Of a DNA stretch of 64,000 bases, positions 9,178 through 17,196 are shown piece by piece. The number at the start of each line of letters is the position of its first letter. Within the stretch, counting starts at the first letter, position 1. The stretch lies in the NCBI RefSeq assembly GCF_004521985.1, contig NZ_SBHZ01000020.1:1-64000 (forward strand), in the 5' to 3' direction. The DNA is from Ectopseudomonas khazarica (GTDB taxonomy: Bacteria; Pseudomonadota; Gammaproteobacteria; Pseudomonadales; Pseudomonadaceae). A program made the translations under genes and the position numbers. Under the pieces are notes generated by a model, which did no database searches, was not told the origin of the DNA, and saw only the letters and a program-made list of their open reading frames with translations.

Positions 9178-9258
9178 GCGGCAGGCCTCGAGCAACAAGC
9201 CGCAGGTGAAAGGTGGTCCGCCGCTTTCTCTTGTGGCTTGAAGCTTTCAGCTTGCCGC
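9178..9258. repeat. Long imperfect palindrome between relA and mazG
   Basis: The 81 bases directly after the relA stop fold back on themselves. The left end GCGGCAGGC pairs with GCTTGCCGC at the right, and inner blocks such as CAAGCC and GAAAG recur in the opposite arm with scattered mismatches. It resembles the dispersed intergenic palindromes common in Pseudomonas, and may end or attenuate relA transcription. It stops just before the mazG AGGAG. Confidence 0.55.
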
Positions 9259-9270
9259 CCAGGAGTTTCC

Positions 9271-10101
9271 ATGTACCAACTCGACGACCTGCTGCACCTC
9301 ATGGCGCGCCTGCGTGACCCACAGTACGGCTGCCCCTGGGACCTCAAGCAGAGCTACGCGAGCATCGTGCCCTACACCCTGGAAGAGGCCTACGAGGTCG
9401 CCGATGCCATCGAGCGCGGCGACTTCGCGCATCTGCCGGGTGAACTCGGCGACCTGTTGTTCCAGGTGGTCTACTACAGCCAGCTGGCGCAGGAGGAGGG
9501 GCGTTTCGACTTCGCCAGGGTGGTCGATGGCATCACCGCCAAGCTGATCCGCCGGCACCCGCACGTGTTTCCCGACGGCGACCTGTATGGCGCGCCGGAT
9601 GCAGCCAGGCTGCAGGAGGCGGCGGTCAAGCAGCGCTGGGAGGAGCTCAAGGCCGAGGAGCGCGCCGAGAAGGCCGCCGTGCCCGAGCAGCTGTCCCTGC
9701 TCGATGACGTGCCGACCGCGTTGCCGGCGCTGAGCCGCGCGGCCAAGCTGCAGAAGCGTGCGGCGCAGGTCGGCTTCGACTGGCCCGAGGCCCTGCCGGT
9801 GGTGGACAAGGTGCGCGAGGAGCTGGACGAAGTGCTGGAGGCCATGAGCGAGAACGATGCCGAGGCGGTGGCCGAGGAAATCGGCGATCTGCTTTTCGTC
9901 GTCACCAACCTGGCGCGTCACCTCAAGGTCGATCCCGAGGCTGCGCTGCGCGCCGCCAACGGCAAGTTCGAGCGGCGCTTCCGCTTCATCGAGCAGAGCG
10001 TGCGCGAAGCCGGACGGCGTCTGGATGGCTGCTCGCTGGAGGAGCTGGACGCGCTCTGGGGCGAAGCGAAGAGGCTGGAGAAGCTGGCGCCCGGTTGCTG
10101 A
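9271..10101 (+). CDS. mazG: Nucleoside triphosphate pyrophosphohydrolase MazG
   Basis: Housekeeping NTP pyrophosphatase, 276 residues, that hydrolyses (d)NTPs to monophosphates and lowers (p)ppGpp-related pools. Two MazG domains are visible: the first with CPWDLKQSYASIVPYTLEEA and ELGDLLFQVVYYS, the second with EELDEVLEA and EEIGDLLFVVTNLAR, both bearing the EExxE-type metal site. ATG 9271 is chosen because AGGAG lies just upstream. An in-frame ATG at 9238 would translate the repeat. The relA-mazG pairing is conserved and fits joint control of stringent nucleotides. Confidence 0.95.
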   Translation: MYQLDDLLHLMARLRDPQYGCPWDLKQSYASIVPYTLEEAYEVADAIERGDFAHLPGELGDLLFQVVYYSQLAQEEGRFDFARVVDGITAKLIRRHPHVFPDGDLYGAPDAARLQEAAVKQRWEELKAEERAEKAAVPEQLSLLDDVPTALPALSRAAKLQKRAAQVGFDWPEALPVVDKVREELDEVLEAMSENDAEAVAEEIGDLLFVVTNLARHLKVDPEAALRAANGKFERRFRFIEQSVREAGRRLDGCSLEELDALWGEAKRLEKLAPGC

Positions 10102-10121
10102 TCGGGTATCCCGGCATGCAT

Positions 10122-10150
10122 CCGGCCCGTGCGGCTGGAGCCAGGGCCGG
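10122..10150. terminator. Hairpin after mazG
   Basis: CCGGCCC (10122-10128) and GGGCCGG (10144-10150) form a perfect 7-bp stem, 20 bases past the mazG stop. No T-run follows, so it is only a probable terminator. Confidence 0.4.
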
Positions 10151-10227
10151 TTAGCCATTATGCTGGGCGCTTCGAAATGGCGGTGCCGCGCGCCGCTGCA
10201 ACAACATCATGTTCGGGATCTTTAGTC

Positions 10228-10767
10228 ATGGGTCTTTCCCTGCGCGACCAGCTGCTCAAAGCCGGGCTGGTCAATGAAAAACAGGCCAAGCAGGTTGGCA
10301 AGCAGCAGCAGAAGCAGAAACGTCTGGCGCACAAGGGGCAGGCCGAACTGGATGACAGCACCCGCCAGGCGGCCCTGCAGGCGCAGGCGGAGAAGGCGGC
10401 ACGCGACCAGGAGCTGAATCGTCAGCAGCAGGAGAAGGCCGAGCAGAAGGCCCGCGTGGCGCAGGTCAAGCAACTGATCGAGCGCTCGCGCCTGCCCAAG
10501 CTCGATGGCGAGGACTACTACAACTTCGTCGACGACAAGAAGGTCAAGCGCCTGCCGGTCAACAACATGGTGCGCAACAAGCTGTCCAACGGCTGGCTGG
10601 CCATCGTGCGCCACGGCGGCGGTTATGAAGTCATCCCGCGCGAGGCGGCGCTGAAGATCCAGGAGCGCGATGCCTCGCGCATCGTCTTGCTCAATACCCA
10701 TGTCGAAGAGCCGGATGCCGACGATCCCTACGCGGCCTACCAGATTCCTGACGACCTGATGTGGTGA
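10228..10767 (+). CDS. DUF2058 family protein, YaiL-like
   Basis: Conserved cytoplasmic protein of unknown function, 179 residues. The N-terminal half is a charged, glutamine- and lysine-rich helix (KQQQKQKRLAHKGQ), likely a coiled coil. The C-terminal half carries the DUF2058 core with YNFVDDKKVKRLPVN and GYEVIPREAALKIQERD. ATG at 10228 is the start matching the family N-terminus (MGLSLRDQLLKAG). An upstream in-frame GTG/ATG region to 10129 lies in non-coding sequence. It stands alone between mazG and the opposite-strand rof. Its biochemical role is not known to me. Confidence 0.85.
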   Translation: MGLSLRDQLLKAGLVNEKQAKQVGKQQQKQKRLAHKGQAELDDSTRQAALQAQAEKAARDQELNRQQQEKAEQKARVAQVKQLIERSRLPKLDGEDYYNFVDDKKVKRLPVNNMVRNKLSNGWLAIVRHGGGYEVIPREAALKIQERDASRIVLLNTHVEEPDADDPYAAYQIPDDLMW

Positions 10768-10799
10768 TGCTTCGGCGTGGGGCGTCGGGCGCGTAGCGC

Positions 10800-11072
10800 T
10801 CAGCAGCGCTTGCCGCCCAGCAGCACACGGCCGAAGCTGGCGCCTGCGTCCTGCGGTGTGATCGCCAGCAGGCGATCCATGCGCAGGCGCTGTTCGCCGT
10901 CGGCCGTGCGCAGGAGCAGGAACTCTTCCTTGCTCGCCGCGGTTTCCGTGGTCAGCGCACGGCCTTGCAGGCGCGTGCCGTCGACCAGCTCCACGTCCAG
11001 CTGATAGCCATGCAGGCAGGCGATTTCCAAGTAGTCGTAGAGGTCGCAGGCCAGCGGTTGGTAGTCGTCCAT
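10800..11072 (-). CDS. rof: Rho-binding antiterminator, Rof/YaeO family
   Basis: A 90-residue protein that, in the known family, binds transcription terminator Rho and inhibits its RNA loading. The N-terminal motif YQPLACDLYDYLEIACLHG and the Sm-like core VELVDGTRLQGRA...LRMDRLLAI match Rof. An SD-like GGAG precedes the ATG at 11072. It is downstream of, and in the same direction as, the oprD porin, but a strong terminator separates them. Assignment rests on motif recognition; the direct effect on Rho in Pseudomonas is inference. Confidence 0.8.
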   Translation of the reverse strand: MDDYQPLACDLYDYLEIACLHGYQLDVELVDGTRLQGRALTTETAASKEEFLLLRTADGEQRLRMDRLLAITPQDAGASFGRVLLGGKRC

Positions 11073-11150
11073 CGCGTCACTCCTCGTGCTCTGCGCTGAG
11101 CCTAGCCGGGAACCGCCCGGGCGGCACGCTCTGCCGTCTTCTTCGCCATG

Positions 11151-11182
11151 AAAAACGCCGCGACCTGCAGCAGGTCGCGGCG
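11151..11182 (-). terminator. Intrinsic terminator of oprD-family gene
   Basis: Read on the minus strand, a 12-bp GC stem (CGCCGCGACCTG and complement) with a three-base loop is followed by TTTTT at 11155-11151. It begins 19 bases after the porin stop and is a textbook Rho-independent terminator. Confidence 0.9.
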
Positions 11183-11201
11183 CTCCGTCGGTGCCGGGTG
11201 G

Positions 11202-12449
11202 TTACAGCAGGGGAATGGTGTAGCTGACGATCAGGCGGTTCTCGTCGAGGTCGCCGATGCTCGCGTTGGAGCGCACCATCGCGTTACGCCAGCGCACGCC
11301 CAGGTTCTTCAGCGGACCTTCCTGGATGATGTAGCTGATGTCCACGTCGCGTTCCCATTCCTTGCCGCTCGCGCCACCCACGCCATCGAAGCCGTCGCCG
11401 GTCACGTAGCGGACGAACGCGCTCAGCCCCGGGACGCCATAGCTGGCGAAGTTGATGTCATAGCGGGCCTGCCAGGATTTCTCGTCCTTGCGGGTGAAGT
11501 CGAGGATCTGCAGGTAGTTGACGATGTAAGGATCGGTCTCGGAGAGGAAGGGGAAGGCGTTGTCGCCGCCGACCTTCTGGTAGCCCAGGCGGAAGGTGTG
11601 CGCACCGATGCCGGCCCAGAGGTTGACCGAGGTCAGGTCGTTGTCCACGTCGCCGCCAAGCTTGCGGCCGTTGTCCTGGGAATCGAAGTAGGCCAGGTTG
11701 GCGCCCAGCTTCCAGTCGCCGATGGGCTGCACGTGGATCAGGTTGTAGAGCTTCTGGTCGTAGATGTCTTCCAGCTCGCCGTACCACAGGCCGACGGTGG
11801 TATTGCCGCCGTTGAACTTGTAGTCGCCGCCGGCGAAGTTGTAGCGGTCGCTCTTGCCGCCGACGTTGCTCGCGGTGATGTCCTGGCTGTCGGTGGAGTT
11901 GCGGAAGTTCACTTCACGCAGCTGGCCGCCGTTGAGGGTCAGCCCGGCGAGCTCCTGCGAGGTGATCATGCCACCGGTGAACACCTGCGGCAGCAGGCGC
12001 GAGTCGCCGGAGGAGACGATCGGCAGCTTGGGCATCAGGCCGCCGACCTTGCCGGTGGTCTTGGAGATGCGCACCTTGACCGCGCCGGTCGCCTCGGAAT
12101 ATTCGTCCGGGCCTTCATCGCCGAAACCGTTGGGCAGCAGGTTGGTGCCGGCACGTTCATCCGAGGAGTCGAGCTTCAGGCCCAGGCCGGCATAAGCGTC
12201 CAGACCGAAACCCACGGTGCCTTCGGTAAAGCCTGATTCGGCCTTGAGAATGAAGCCTTGCGCCCATTCTTCGCGCTTGGACTGCTGCGCGGCGGTGGTG
12301 TCGCGCAGGTCGCGGTTCATGTAGAAGTTGCGCAGTTCGAGTGTGGCCTTGCTGTCACCGATGAAGTCGGCCTGTGCCAGGCCGGGAAGTGTGAGGCTGG
12401 CGCCCAGCGTGGCGAGGGCCACGGCGCGGGCGAGGGGAGTCTTGCTCAT
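11202..12449 (-). CDS. OprD-family outer membrane porin
   Basis: Substrate-specific 18-strand porin, 415 residues. A signal peptide ends near LPGLAQADF. The mature start DFIGDSKATLELRNFYMNRD and the EEWAQGFIL segment are typical of the OprD/Occ family, and GVPGLSAFVRYVTGDG is a conserved late-barrel motif. The end FSYTIPLL-like terminus (IVSYTIPLL) fits a barrel protein. Which member it is (OccD or OccK) and its substrate cannot be told here. The start has AGGAG ten bases upstream, flanked by A-rich AANAANAA motifs that suggest Hfq/Crc translational repression. Confidence 0.9.
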   Translation of the reverse strand: MSKTPLARAVALATLGASLTLPGLAQADFIGDSKATLELRNFYMNRDLRDTTAAQQSKREEWAQGFILKAESGFTEGTVGFGLDAYAGLGLKLDSSDERAGTNLLPNGFGDEGPDEYSEATGAVKVRISKTTGKVGGLMPKLPIVSSGDSRLLPQVFTGGMITSQELAGLTLNGGQLREVNFRNSTDSQDITASNVGGKSDRYNFAGGDYKFNGGNTTVGLWYGELEDIYDQKLYNLIHVQPIGDWKLGANLAYFDSQDNGRKLGGDVDNDLTSVNLWAGIGAHTFRLGYQKVGGDNAFPFLSETDPYIVNYLQILDFTRKDEKSWQARYDINFASYGVPGLSAFVRYVTGDGFDGVGGASGKEWERDVDISYIIQEGPLKNLGVRWRNAMVRSNASIGDLDENRLIVSYTIPLL

Positions 12450-12477
12450 TATTGTTGTCTCCTCGTTGTTGTTATTA
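12450..12477 (-). promoter_or_regulatory. Hfq/Crc-like A-rich motifs around the oprD ribosome binding site
   Basis: On the minus strand the SD AGGAG (12463-12459) is flanked by TAATAACAACAAC upstream (12477-12465) and ACAACAATA downstream (12458-12450). Both fit the AANAANAA pattern bound by Hfq with Crc in Pseudomonas carbon catabolite repression. Motif match is direct; regulation is inferred. Confidence 0.55.
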
Positions 12478-12711
12478 GCGGGCGGCCACTCTGTGACCGA
12501 CCCGTTACGGCGCCATGAAATAAAGCACTTCGGTTATTCGGCGACTGTAAGACTTTAGTCTGGCGGGGCCTGGGGCCTGCCGGGGCTTTCAGGGCTGCGA
12601 GGCTCTAGCGCGTGGTGACGGGCGCCTTTCGCGCTTCGACCGCCGATCGGGAAAGCGCCGCTGAGTGCACGGGCAGCGAGAAAAAACCGCCAACCGTTGG
12701 TCGATCAGCCC

Positions 12712-12738
12712 TAAAGCTTGCTGCTGCGCGGCCGTTAA
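12712..12738 (+). promoter_or_regulatory. Sigma-28 (FliA) type promoter
   Basis: TAAA at 12712, exactly 15 bases of spacer, then GCCGTTAA at 12731-12738. This differs by one base from the flagellar consensus TAAA-N15-GCCGATAA. It lies 32 bases before the DUF5610 start. The rest of 12450-12770 shows only the porin leader and no gene. Confidence 0.75.
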
Positions 12739-12770
12739 GTTCGGCAGATCACCTGCCTGGGTACCCGGCC

Positions 12771-13913
12771 ATGAATCCTCTGAGCTCCTTCAACTCCGCC
12801 GCTTCACGCACCGCGCATGCCAGCCAGTCGGCCGCTGCGCGCAACAACGCCGCCGATGCACAGGCGACGCTGGCCAACCGTCTTGCCGACAAGCTGGGGC
12901 TGCAGCCCGGTGCGCTCAATGGTAAGCGTGACGACTACACGCCGGAGAAGGTAGCGGGGCGCGTGCTTGGCTTCGTCGAGCAGCGCCTGCAGAGCGAGGC
13001 CGCGGCCGGGGCTGATCCGGCCCGGCTGGAGCAACTGCTGGCGCAGGCGCGCGAAGGTATCGAGAAGGGTTTCGCCGATGCGCGCAAGATTCTCGACGGC
13101 ATGGGCGTGCTGGGTGGCCAGGTGGCCAGTGACATCGATGACACCTACTCGCGTATCCAGGATGGCCTGGGCGATCTCGACAAGCGCTTTGGCGCGGCAA
13201 CCCCGAGCACTGCGGACAGCGTTGCGGTCGCTGGATACAGCGAGCGTTTCAGCGCGCAGGCGGAAACCTTCGACCTGGCCATCACCACGCGCGATGGCGA
13301 TCGCCTGCGCGTCTCCGTGGCGCAGGCTTCGGCCAGCTGGTCGCAAAGCAGCTTCGCCGCGGCGAGCGACGGCAGTTCCAGCAGCCTGGTGGCCAGCAGT
13401 CAGTCCGGCAGCCTGCAGATCGGCGGCTGGCAGGTCAGTGTGGAAGGTGAGCTGGACGATGACGAGATCAAGGCCCTGGAAAAGCTGTTCAGCCAGGTGC
13501 AGGACCTCTCCGACAAGTTCTATGCCGGTGATCTGTCCGGAGCCTTCGACCGCGCCATGGCGCTGGACATGGACGGCGAGCAGCTGGCATCGATGTCGTT
13601 GCGCCTGACCCAGACCAGCGTGCGCCAGGCCACCGATGCCTACGGCGCCGTGGGCGGGCAGGGTGCCAGTGCGGTCAACAGCGGCTTGCAGGACTACGCC
13701 CAGGGCCTGCTCGATGCACTGCGCAGCGCTGGCGACCTGGCTCAGGATGCCGGTGGCATGCTCAAGGATCTGCTCAAGGGGGGCTTCTCGCTCGACGAGC
13801 GCTTCGACCTGCCGCGCCTGGAGAAGGCCGACAGTCTCAACCGCAACCTGCTCGACGGCCTGCAGTCGCTGCTCGCCGGCGAGGCTGGCGAGAGTGGCGA
13901 CGACGCGAGCTGA
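12771..13913 (+). CDS. DUF5610 domain protein, probable flagellar-regulon member
   Basis: Uncharacterised 380-residue protein without signal peptide or membrane segments. It is rich in Ser, Ala and Gln with long predicted helices. The N-terminal third (about 30-130) has the DUF5610-like pattern ADKLGLQPGALNG...VLGFVEQRL. The middle carries SFAAASDGSSSS and IGGWQVSVEGELDDDE, which look like a beta segment. The start at 12771 follows a near-perfect FliA promoter, which links it to motility or late flagellar functions. The compositional style (low complexity, no catalytic motif) resembles secreted or structural flagellar accessory proteins, but this is inference. Confidence 0.75.
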   Translation: MNPLSSFNSAASRTAHASQSAAARNNAADAQATLANRLADKLGLQPGALNGKRDDYTPEKVAGRVLGFVEQRLQSEAAAGADPARLEQLLAQAREGIEKGFADARKILDGMGVLGGQVASDIDDTYSRIQDGLGDLDKRFGAATPSTADSVAVAGYSERFSAQAETFDLAITTRDGDRLRVSVAQASASWSQSSFAAASDGSSSSLVASSQSGSLQIGGWQVSVEGELDDDEIKALEKLFSQVQDLSDKFYAGDLSGAFDRAMALDMDGEQLASMSLRLTQTSVRQATDAYGAVGGQGASAVNSGLQDYAQGLLDALRSAGDLAQDAGGMLKDLLKGGFSLDERFDLPRLEKADSLNRNLLDGLQSLLAGEAGESGDDAS

Positions 13914-13961
13914 TGCCGCGCGGTGCTAGACTGCGCACCTTGCTGACAGTGAGGTGCGCTC

Positions 13962-14198
13962 ATGAAGCCTGAATGCCAACTTTTCGGAACCCTGGGTTGC
14001 CATCTGTGCGAGGTGGCCGAGGCGCTGCTCATGCCGTTCGTCGAGAACGGCCTGCTGGTCGGGCTGATCGATATCGCCGAGCATGAAGGGCTGGTCGAGT
14101 CTTACGGCCTGCGCATTCCGGTGCTGCGCCGCTGCGATACCGGCGCTGAGCTGAACTGGCCGTTCGATGCCGAGGAAGTGGTGGCCTTTCTGCGCTGA
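13962..14198 (+). CDS. Glutaredoxin-family (DUF836) thioredoxin-fold protein
   Basis: Small 78-residue redox protein. A CHLC motif sits at the N-terminal end of the first helix (FGTLGCHLCEVAEALL), as in glutaredoxin and thioredoxin, and the cis-proline segment LRIPVLRR follows. DUF836 proteins of this size are usually annotated as glutaredoxin-like. The target is unknown. A GAGG lies upstream of the ATG. A bidirectional terminator follows 52 bases after the stop. Confidence 0.85.
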   Translation: MKPECQLFGTLGCHLCEVAEALLMPFVENGLLVGLIDIAEHEGLVESYGLRIPVLRRCDTGAELNWPFDAEEVVAFLR

Positions 14199-14250
14199 AG
14201 GCCCGCTGGCCGCCGTGCCGATCTGCGGCTGGCAGGAATGCCAGGCATAA

Positions 14251-14278
14251 AAAAACCCGCCTTGACAGGCGGGTTTTT
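14251..14278. terminator. Bidirectional intrinsic terminator
   Basis: AAAAA-CCCGCCT, loop TGAC, AGGCGGG-TTTTT. The stem has T-runs when read in either direction, so it can end both the glutaredoxin-like gene on the plus strand and the tRNA-Pro transcript on the minus strand. Confidence 0.92.
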
Positions 14279-14282
14279 GATT

Positions 14283-14359
14283 TGGTCGGAGAGACAGGAT
14301 TCGAACCTGCGACCTTCTCGTCCCGAACGAGACGCGCTACCAAGCTGCGCTACACTCCG
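14283..14359 (-). tRNA. tRNA-Pro, anticodon CGG
   Basis: Minus-strand cloverleaf of 77 bases including an encoded CCA. The D-arm is AGCGCAGCTTGGTAGCGC, the anticodon stem-loop TCTCG-TTCGGGA-CGAGA gives anticodon CGG, and the T-loop is TTCGAAT. The acceptor stem CGGAGTG/CTCTCCG has one U-U mismatch at the sixth pair. It is followed by a strong terminator. Confidence 0.97.
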
Positions 14360-14481
14360 AATGAGGCGTATTCTACCGAAAAACTTTTACTGCACAAGGG
14401 GTTAGCCTGAAAAAACTTCCGGCCGGCATGGCCATCATCCGTTCAGGCTTGGCACCAGGTGCGCGTCGGTAGCGCCTCGCC

Positions 14482-14703
14482 TCAGAGTTCCTTGACCGTC
14501 TGAACCTGATCCTTGTTGATCGTGGCGCGCTTGCCATCGAGCTGTTCGAACTCGTAGAAGCCCGACTCTTCGTCATATGTCGGCTTGTCCACGGTCTGGA
14601 TCTCACGGCCATCGTTGAGGGTGATCACCGACGGCGAAGCGCAACCGGCGAGGGCCGCGAAACCGATCACCAGCAGCAGGGCGGGAAGGGTCCGTTTGGT
14701 CAT
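14482..14703 (-). CDS. Small lipoprotein, YgdI/YgdR family
   Basis: A 73-residue lipoprotein. The signal peptide ends in a clear lipobox (ALAGC, Cys21), and the mature part is a DUF903-type SH3-like domain: ITLNDGREIQTVDKPTYDEE followed by YEFEQLDGKRATINKDQV. Family members (YgdI, YgdR) are outer-membrane lipoproteins of unknown role. ATG 14703 has AGGAGA upstream. The much longer open frame to 15189 is antisense-type noise across mobA. It precedes mobA in the same direction with a 91-base gap. Confidence 0.9.
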   Translation of the reverse strand: MTKRTLPALLLVIGFAALAGCASPSVITLNDGREIQTVDKPTYDEESGFYEFEQLDGKRATINKDQVQTVKEL

Positions 14704-14794
14704 GGTCTGTCTCCTTGGGTACGAATGGGGTGCCATACCTTCGCTCTGACGTGAAACGGCCGCATGAGTTCCGCTGAGGGCGTCGGTTTCAGCG

Positions 14795-15379
14795 TCAGCG
14801 TGCGGTGGCGGCAAGAATTTCCGGCGTGTTGAGGTTGGCCAGGCGTGGGTCGTCCAGCGGGCAGTCGACGGCAATGGGGTCGAGCCTGCCGAACCAGCGC
14901 TGGGGACTGCGCTCACCCGACTGCCAGGCGCGCTCGAGGTCGTCCCGCAGGTGAGTGGGGAGCAGGCAGAACAGCGGTTGCCAGTACGCGCCCTGGCGGA
15001 CGACCACCGGCCGGCTGCCCGCCTGCGCGAGCAGGGCGTCGAGCAGCGCTGCGTCGACGAGGGGGGCGTCGCAGGGCAGTACCAGCATCTGTGGATGGCG
15101 AGCGGCGGCCATGCCGGCGCGGATGCCCGCCAGGGGGCCCTGGAAATCCTGCCCCTGATCGGCCACCAGCTGGTCGGCGTAGGGGGCATAGCGCTCGTTG
15201 TTGCGGTTGCAGGAAATGATCAGGTCGTCGCTGAGCGGCCTGGCCAGTTCATGCAGCCAGGCGATCAGCGGGCGGCCGTGCCAGTGCAGCAGGCCTTTGT
15301 CCTGCCCGCCCATGCGTTGCCCGCGACCACCGGAGAGCAACAGCACCGAACAGTTGGCAAGGGCATTGGGCGTAGGCAT
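14795..15379 (-). CDS. mobA: Molybdenum cofactor guanylyltransferase MobA
   Basis: Transfers GMP from GTP to molybdopterin to make the MGD cofactor, 194 residues. The nucleotide-binding loop is LLSGGRGQRMGGQDKGL at the N-terminus, and the metal/phosphate motif is VLPCDAPLV near residue 100. The start at MPTPNAL (15379) fits the family. It is divergent from moaB and moeA with a 66-base shared promoter region, so all three molybdopterin genes may be co-regulated. Confidence 0.93.
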   Translation of the reverse strand: MPTPNALANCSVLLLSGGRGQRMGGQDKGLLHWHGRPLIAWLHELARPLSDDLIISCNRNNERYAPYADQLVADQGQDFQGPLAGIRAGMAAARHPQMLVLPCDAPLVDAALLDALLAQAGSRPVVVRQGAYWQPLFCLLPTHLRDDLERAWQSGERSPQRWFGRLDPIAVDCPLDDPRLANLNTPEILAATAR

Positions 15380-15445
15380 GCGGCGGTCTCCGGGGCGGGC
15401 GGTGTGATATAACGTCGCCCATTGTCTACCAATTGGATGCCTGCC

Positions 15446-15985
15446 ATGAACCACAAGGCCGACGCGGTTTTCGTGCCGCTGAACATTGCCGTACTGACCG
15501 TCAGCGACACGCGCACTCTGGATACCGATACCTCCGGGCAATTGCTGGTCGATCGCCTGAGCGCTGCCGGGCACCAGCTGGCGGCGCGCGTCCTGCTCAA
15601 GGACGATCTGTACCGCATCCGCGCCCAGGTCGCGACCTGGATCGCCGAGGATCAGGTGCAGGTCGTGGTGATCACCGGCGGCACCGGTTTCACTGGGCGT
15701 GACAGTACTCCCGAGGCCGTCGCCTGTCTGCTGGACAAGCAGGTCGATGGTTTTGGCGAGCTGTTCCGGCAGATATCCGTGGCCGATATCGGCACCTCCA
15801 CCATCCAGTCGCGCGCGCTGGCCGGCCTGGCCAACGGTACGCTGGTCTGTTGCCTGCCGGGTTCGACCAATGCCTGTCGTACCGCGTGGGACGGCATCCT
15901 CGCCGAGCAGCTGGATGCGCGTCATCGTCCGTGCAACTTCGTGCCGCACCTGAAAGAGGTCGGCGCCTGCGAGACGCGCGGATGA
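15446..15985 (+). CDS. moaB: Molybdenum cofactor biosynthesis protein MoaB
   Basis: MoaB/MogA-like protein, about 179 residues, that binds molybdopterin and adenylylates it before molybdate insertion. The motifs VLTVSDTRTLDTDTSG and VVITGGTGFTGRDSTPEAV are diagnostic. ATG 15446 (MNHKADAVFVP) is chosen by similarity of the N-terminus to MoaB. In-frame TTG 15422 and ATG 15437 are possible and no strong SD decides between them. The stop overlaps the moeA start by four bases (ATGA), so the two form an operon. Confidence 0.93.
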   Translation: MNHKADAVFVPLNIAVLTVSDTRTLDTDTSGQLLVDRLSAAGHQLAARVLLKDDLYRIRAQVATWIAEDQVQVVVITGGTGFTGRDSTPEAVACLLDKQVDGFGELFRQISVADIGTSTIQSRALAGLANGTLVCCLPGSTNACRTAWDGILAEQLDARHRPCNFVPHLKEVGACETRG

Positions 15986-17196
15986 GTGCTTGCGACAAGC
16001 CCGGCCTGCTGCCCATGGAGGCGGCACTGGAGCGCCTTCTGGCGCTGGCCGACGCGGCGCCCGTGGAACAGATCGAGTCGGTCGCGCTGGCCGAGGCGGA
16101 TGGCCGCGTGCTGGCCGAGCCGCTGATCGCGGCGCTGGATCTGCCGCCCTGGGCCAACAGCGCCATGGACGGTTATGCCCTGTGTCTGGCCGACTGGAAT
16201 GGCCAGGCGCTGCCCGTGAGTCAACGCATTCAGGCCGGATCGGCGCCCGCGCCGCTGCAGCCGGGCAGCTGTGCGCGGATCTTCACCGGTGCGCCGCTGC
16301 CGCAGGGCGCCGACACGGTGGAAATGCAGGAGAACGTCGACCTGGACGATACCGGGCGGGCCGTGTTCCGCGAAACGCTGAGGGTCGGCCAGAACGTGCG
16401 TGCGCAAGGCCAGGAGACGCGCAGGGGCGAGTGCGTGCTGCCGGCAGGTACCCGCCTGGGCCCGGTCGAACTGGGGCTGGCGGCATCGCTTGGCGTGGCG
16501 CAACTGCCGGTGCGCCGGCGCCTGCGCGTGGCGGTGCTCTCCACCGGCGATGAGCTGGTCGAGCCAGGCCAGGCACTGGGGCCGGGGCAGATCTACAACA
16601 GCAACCGACGCCTGTTGATCGCCTGGTTGCAGCGCCTGGGCTGTGCGGTGACTGACGCCGGGATTCTGCCGGACGACCTGCCGCGTACCCGCGCGGCGCT
16701 GGGTGCTCTGGGCGAGGTCGACCTGATCCTGTCCACCGGTGGCGTTTCCGTCGGGGAGGCTGACTTCCTCGGCCTGGCCCTGCGCGAGGCGGGCGCGCTG
16801 GCGCTGTGGAAGCTGGCGATCAAGCCGGGCAAGCCGCTGACCTTCGGTCATTACCAGGGCGTGCCGGTAATTGGTCTGCCGGGCAATCCGGCCTCGACGC
16901 TGGTCACCTTCGGCCTGCTCGCACGCCCCTACATGCTGCGCCGCCTTGGCGTTCAGCGGGTCGAGCCGCTGGGTTTCCCGCTGCCGGCGGGCTTCACCTG
17001 GAGCAAGCCGGGCATGCGCCGCGAGTACCTGCGGGCGCGGTTGGAGCACGGCCGGGTGGTGCCTTACGCCAATCAGAGTTCCGGCGTGCTGCGCAGTGCG
17101 GCCTGGGCCGAGGGCCTGGCGGAAGTCATGGAGGGCAGCACCCTCGCCGAAGGGGACATGCTGCGTTTCATCCCGCTGAGCGAGATTCTGGGCTGA
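15982..17196 (+). CDS. moeA: Molybdopterin molybdenumtransferase MoeA
   Basis: Inserts molybdate into adenylylated molybdopterin, 404 residues. Domains in order: an N-terminal MoeA domain with PPWANSAMDGYAL and RIFTGAPLPQGADTV, the MoCF-binding domain with VLSTGDELVEPG, LSTGGVSVGEADF and GLPGNPAST, and a C-terminal beta domain with MRREYLRARL. It overlaps moaB by four bases. With mobA divergent, this is the molybdenum-cofactor completion cluster. Confidence 0.95.
   Translation: MSACDKPGLLPMEAALERLLALADAAPVEQIESVALAEADGRVLAEPLIAALDLPPWANSAMDGYALCLADWNGQALPVSQRIQAGSAPAPLQPGSCARIFTGAPLPQGADTVEMQENVDLDDTGRAVFRETLRVGQNVRAQGQETRRGECVLPAGTRLGPVELGLAASLGVAQLPVRRRLRVAVLSTGDELVEPGQALGPGQIYNSNRRLLIAWLQRLGCAVTDAGILPDDLPRTRAALGALGEVDLILSTGGVSVGEADFLGLALREAGALALWKLAIKPGKPLTFGHYQGVPVIGLPGNPASTLVTFGLLARPYMLRRLGVQRVEPLGFPLPAGFTWSKPGMRREYLRARLEHGRVVPYANQSSGVLRSAAWAEGLAEVMEGSTLAEGDMLRFIPLSEILG

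Noticed and set aside
6304..9198. A 964-codon open frame on the minus strand across relA
   Set aside because: It is antisense to relA, which has complete family motifs. Its composition (His, Gln, Leu and Val repeats) is typical of the reverse frame in GC-rich DNA.
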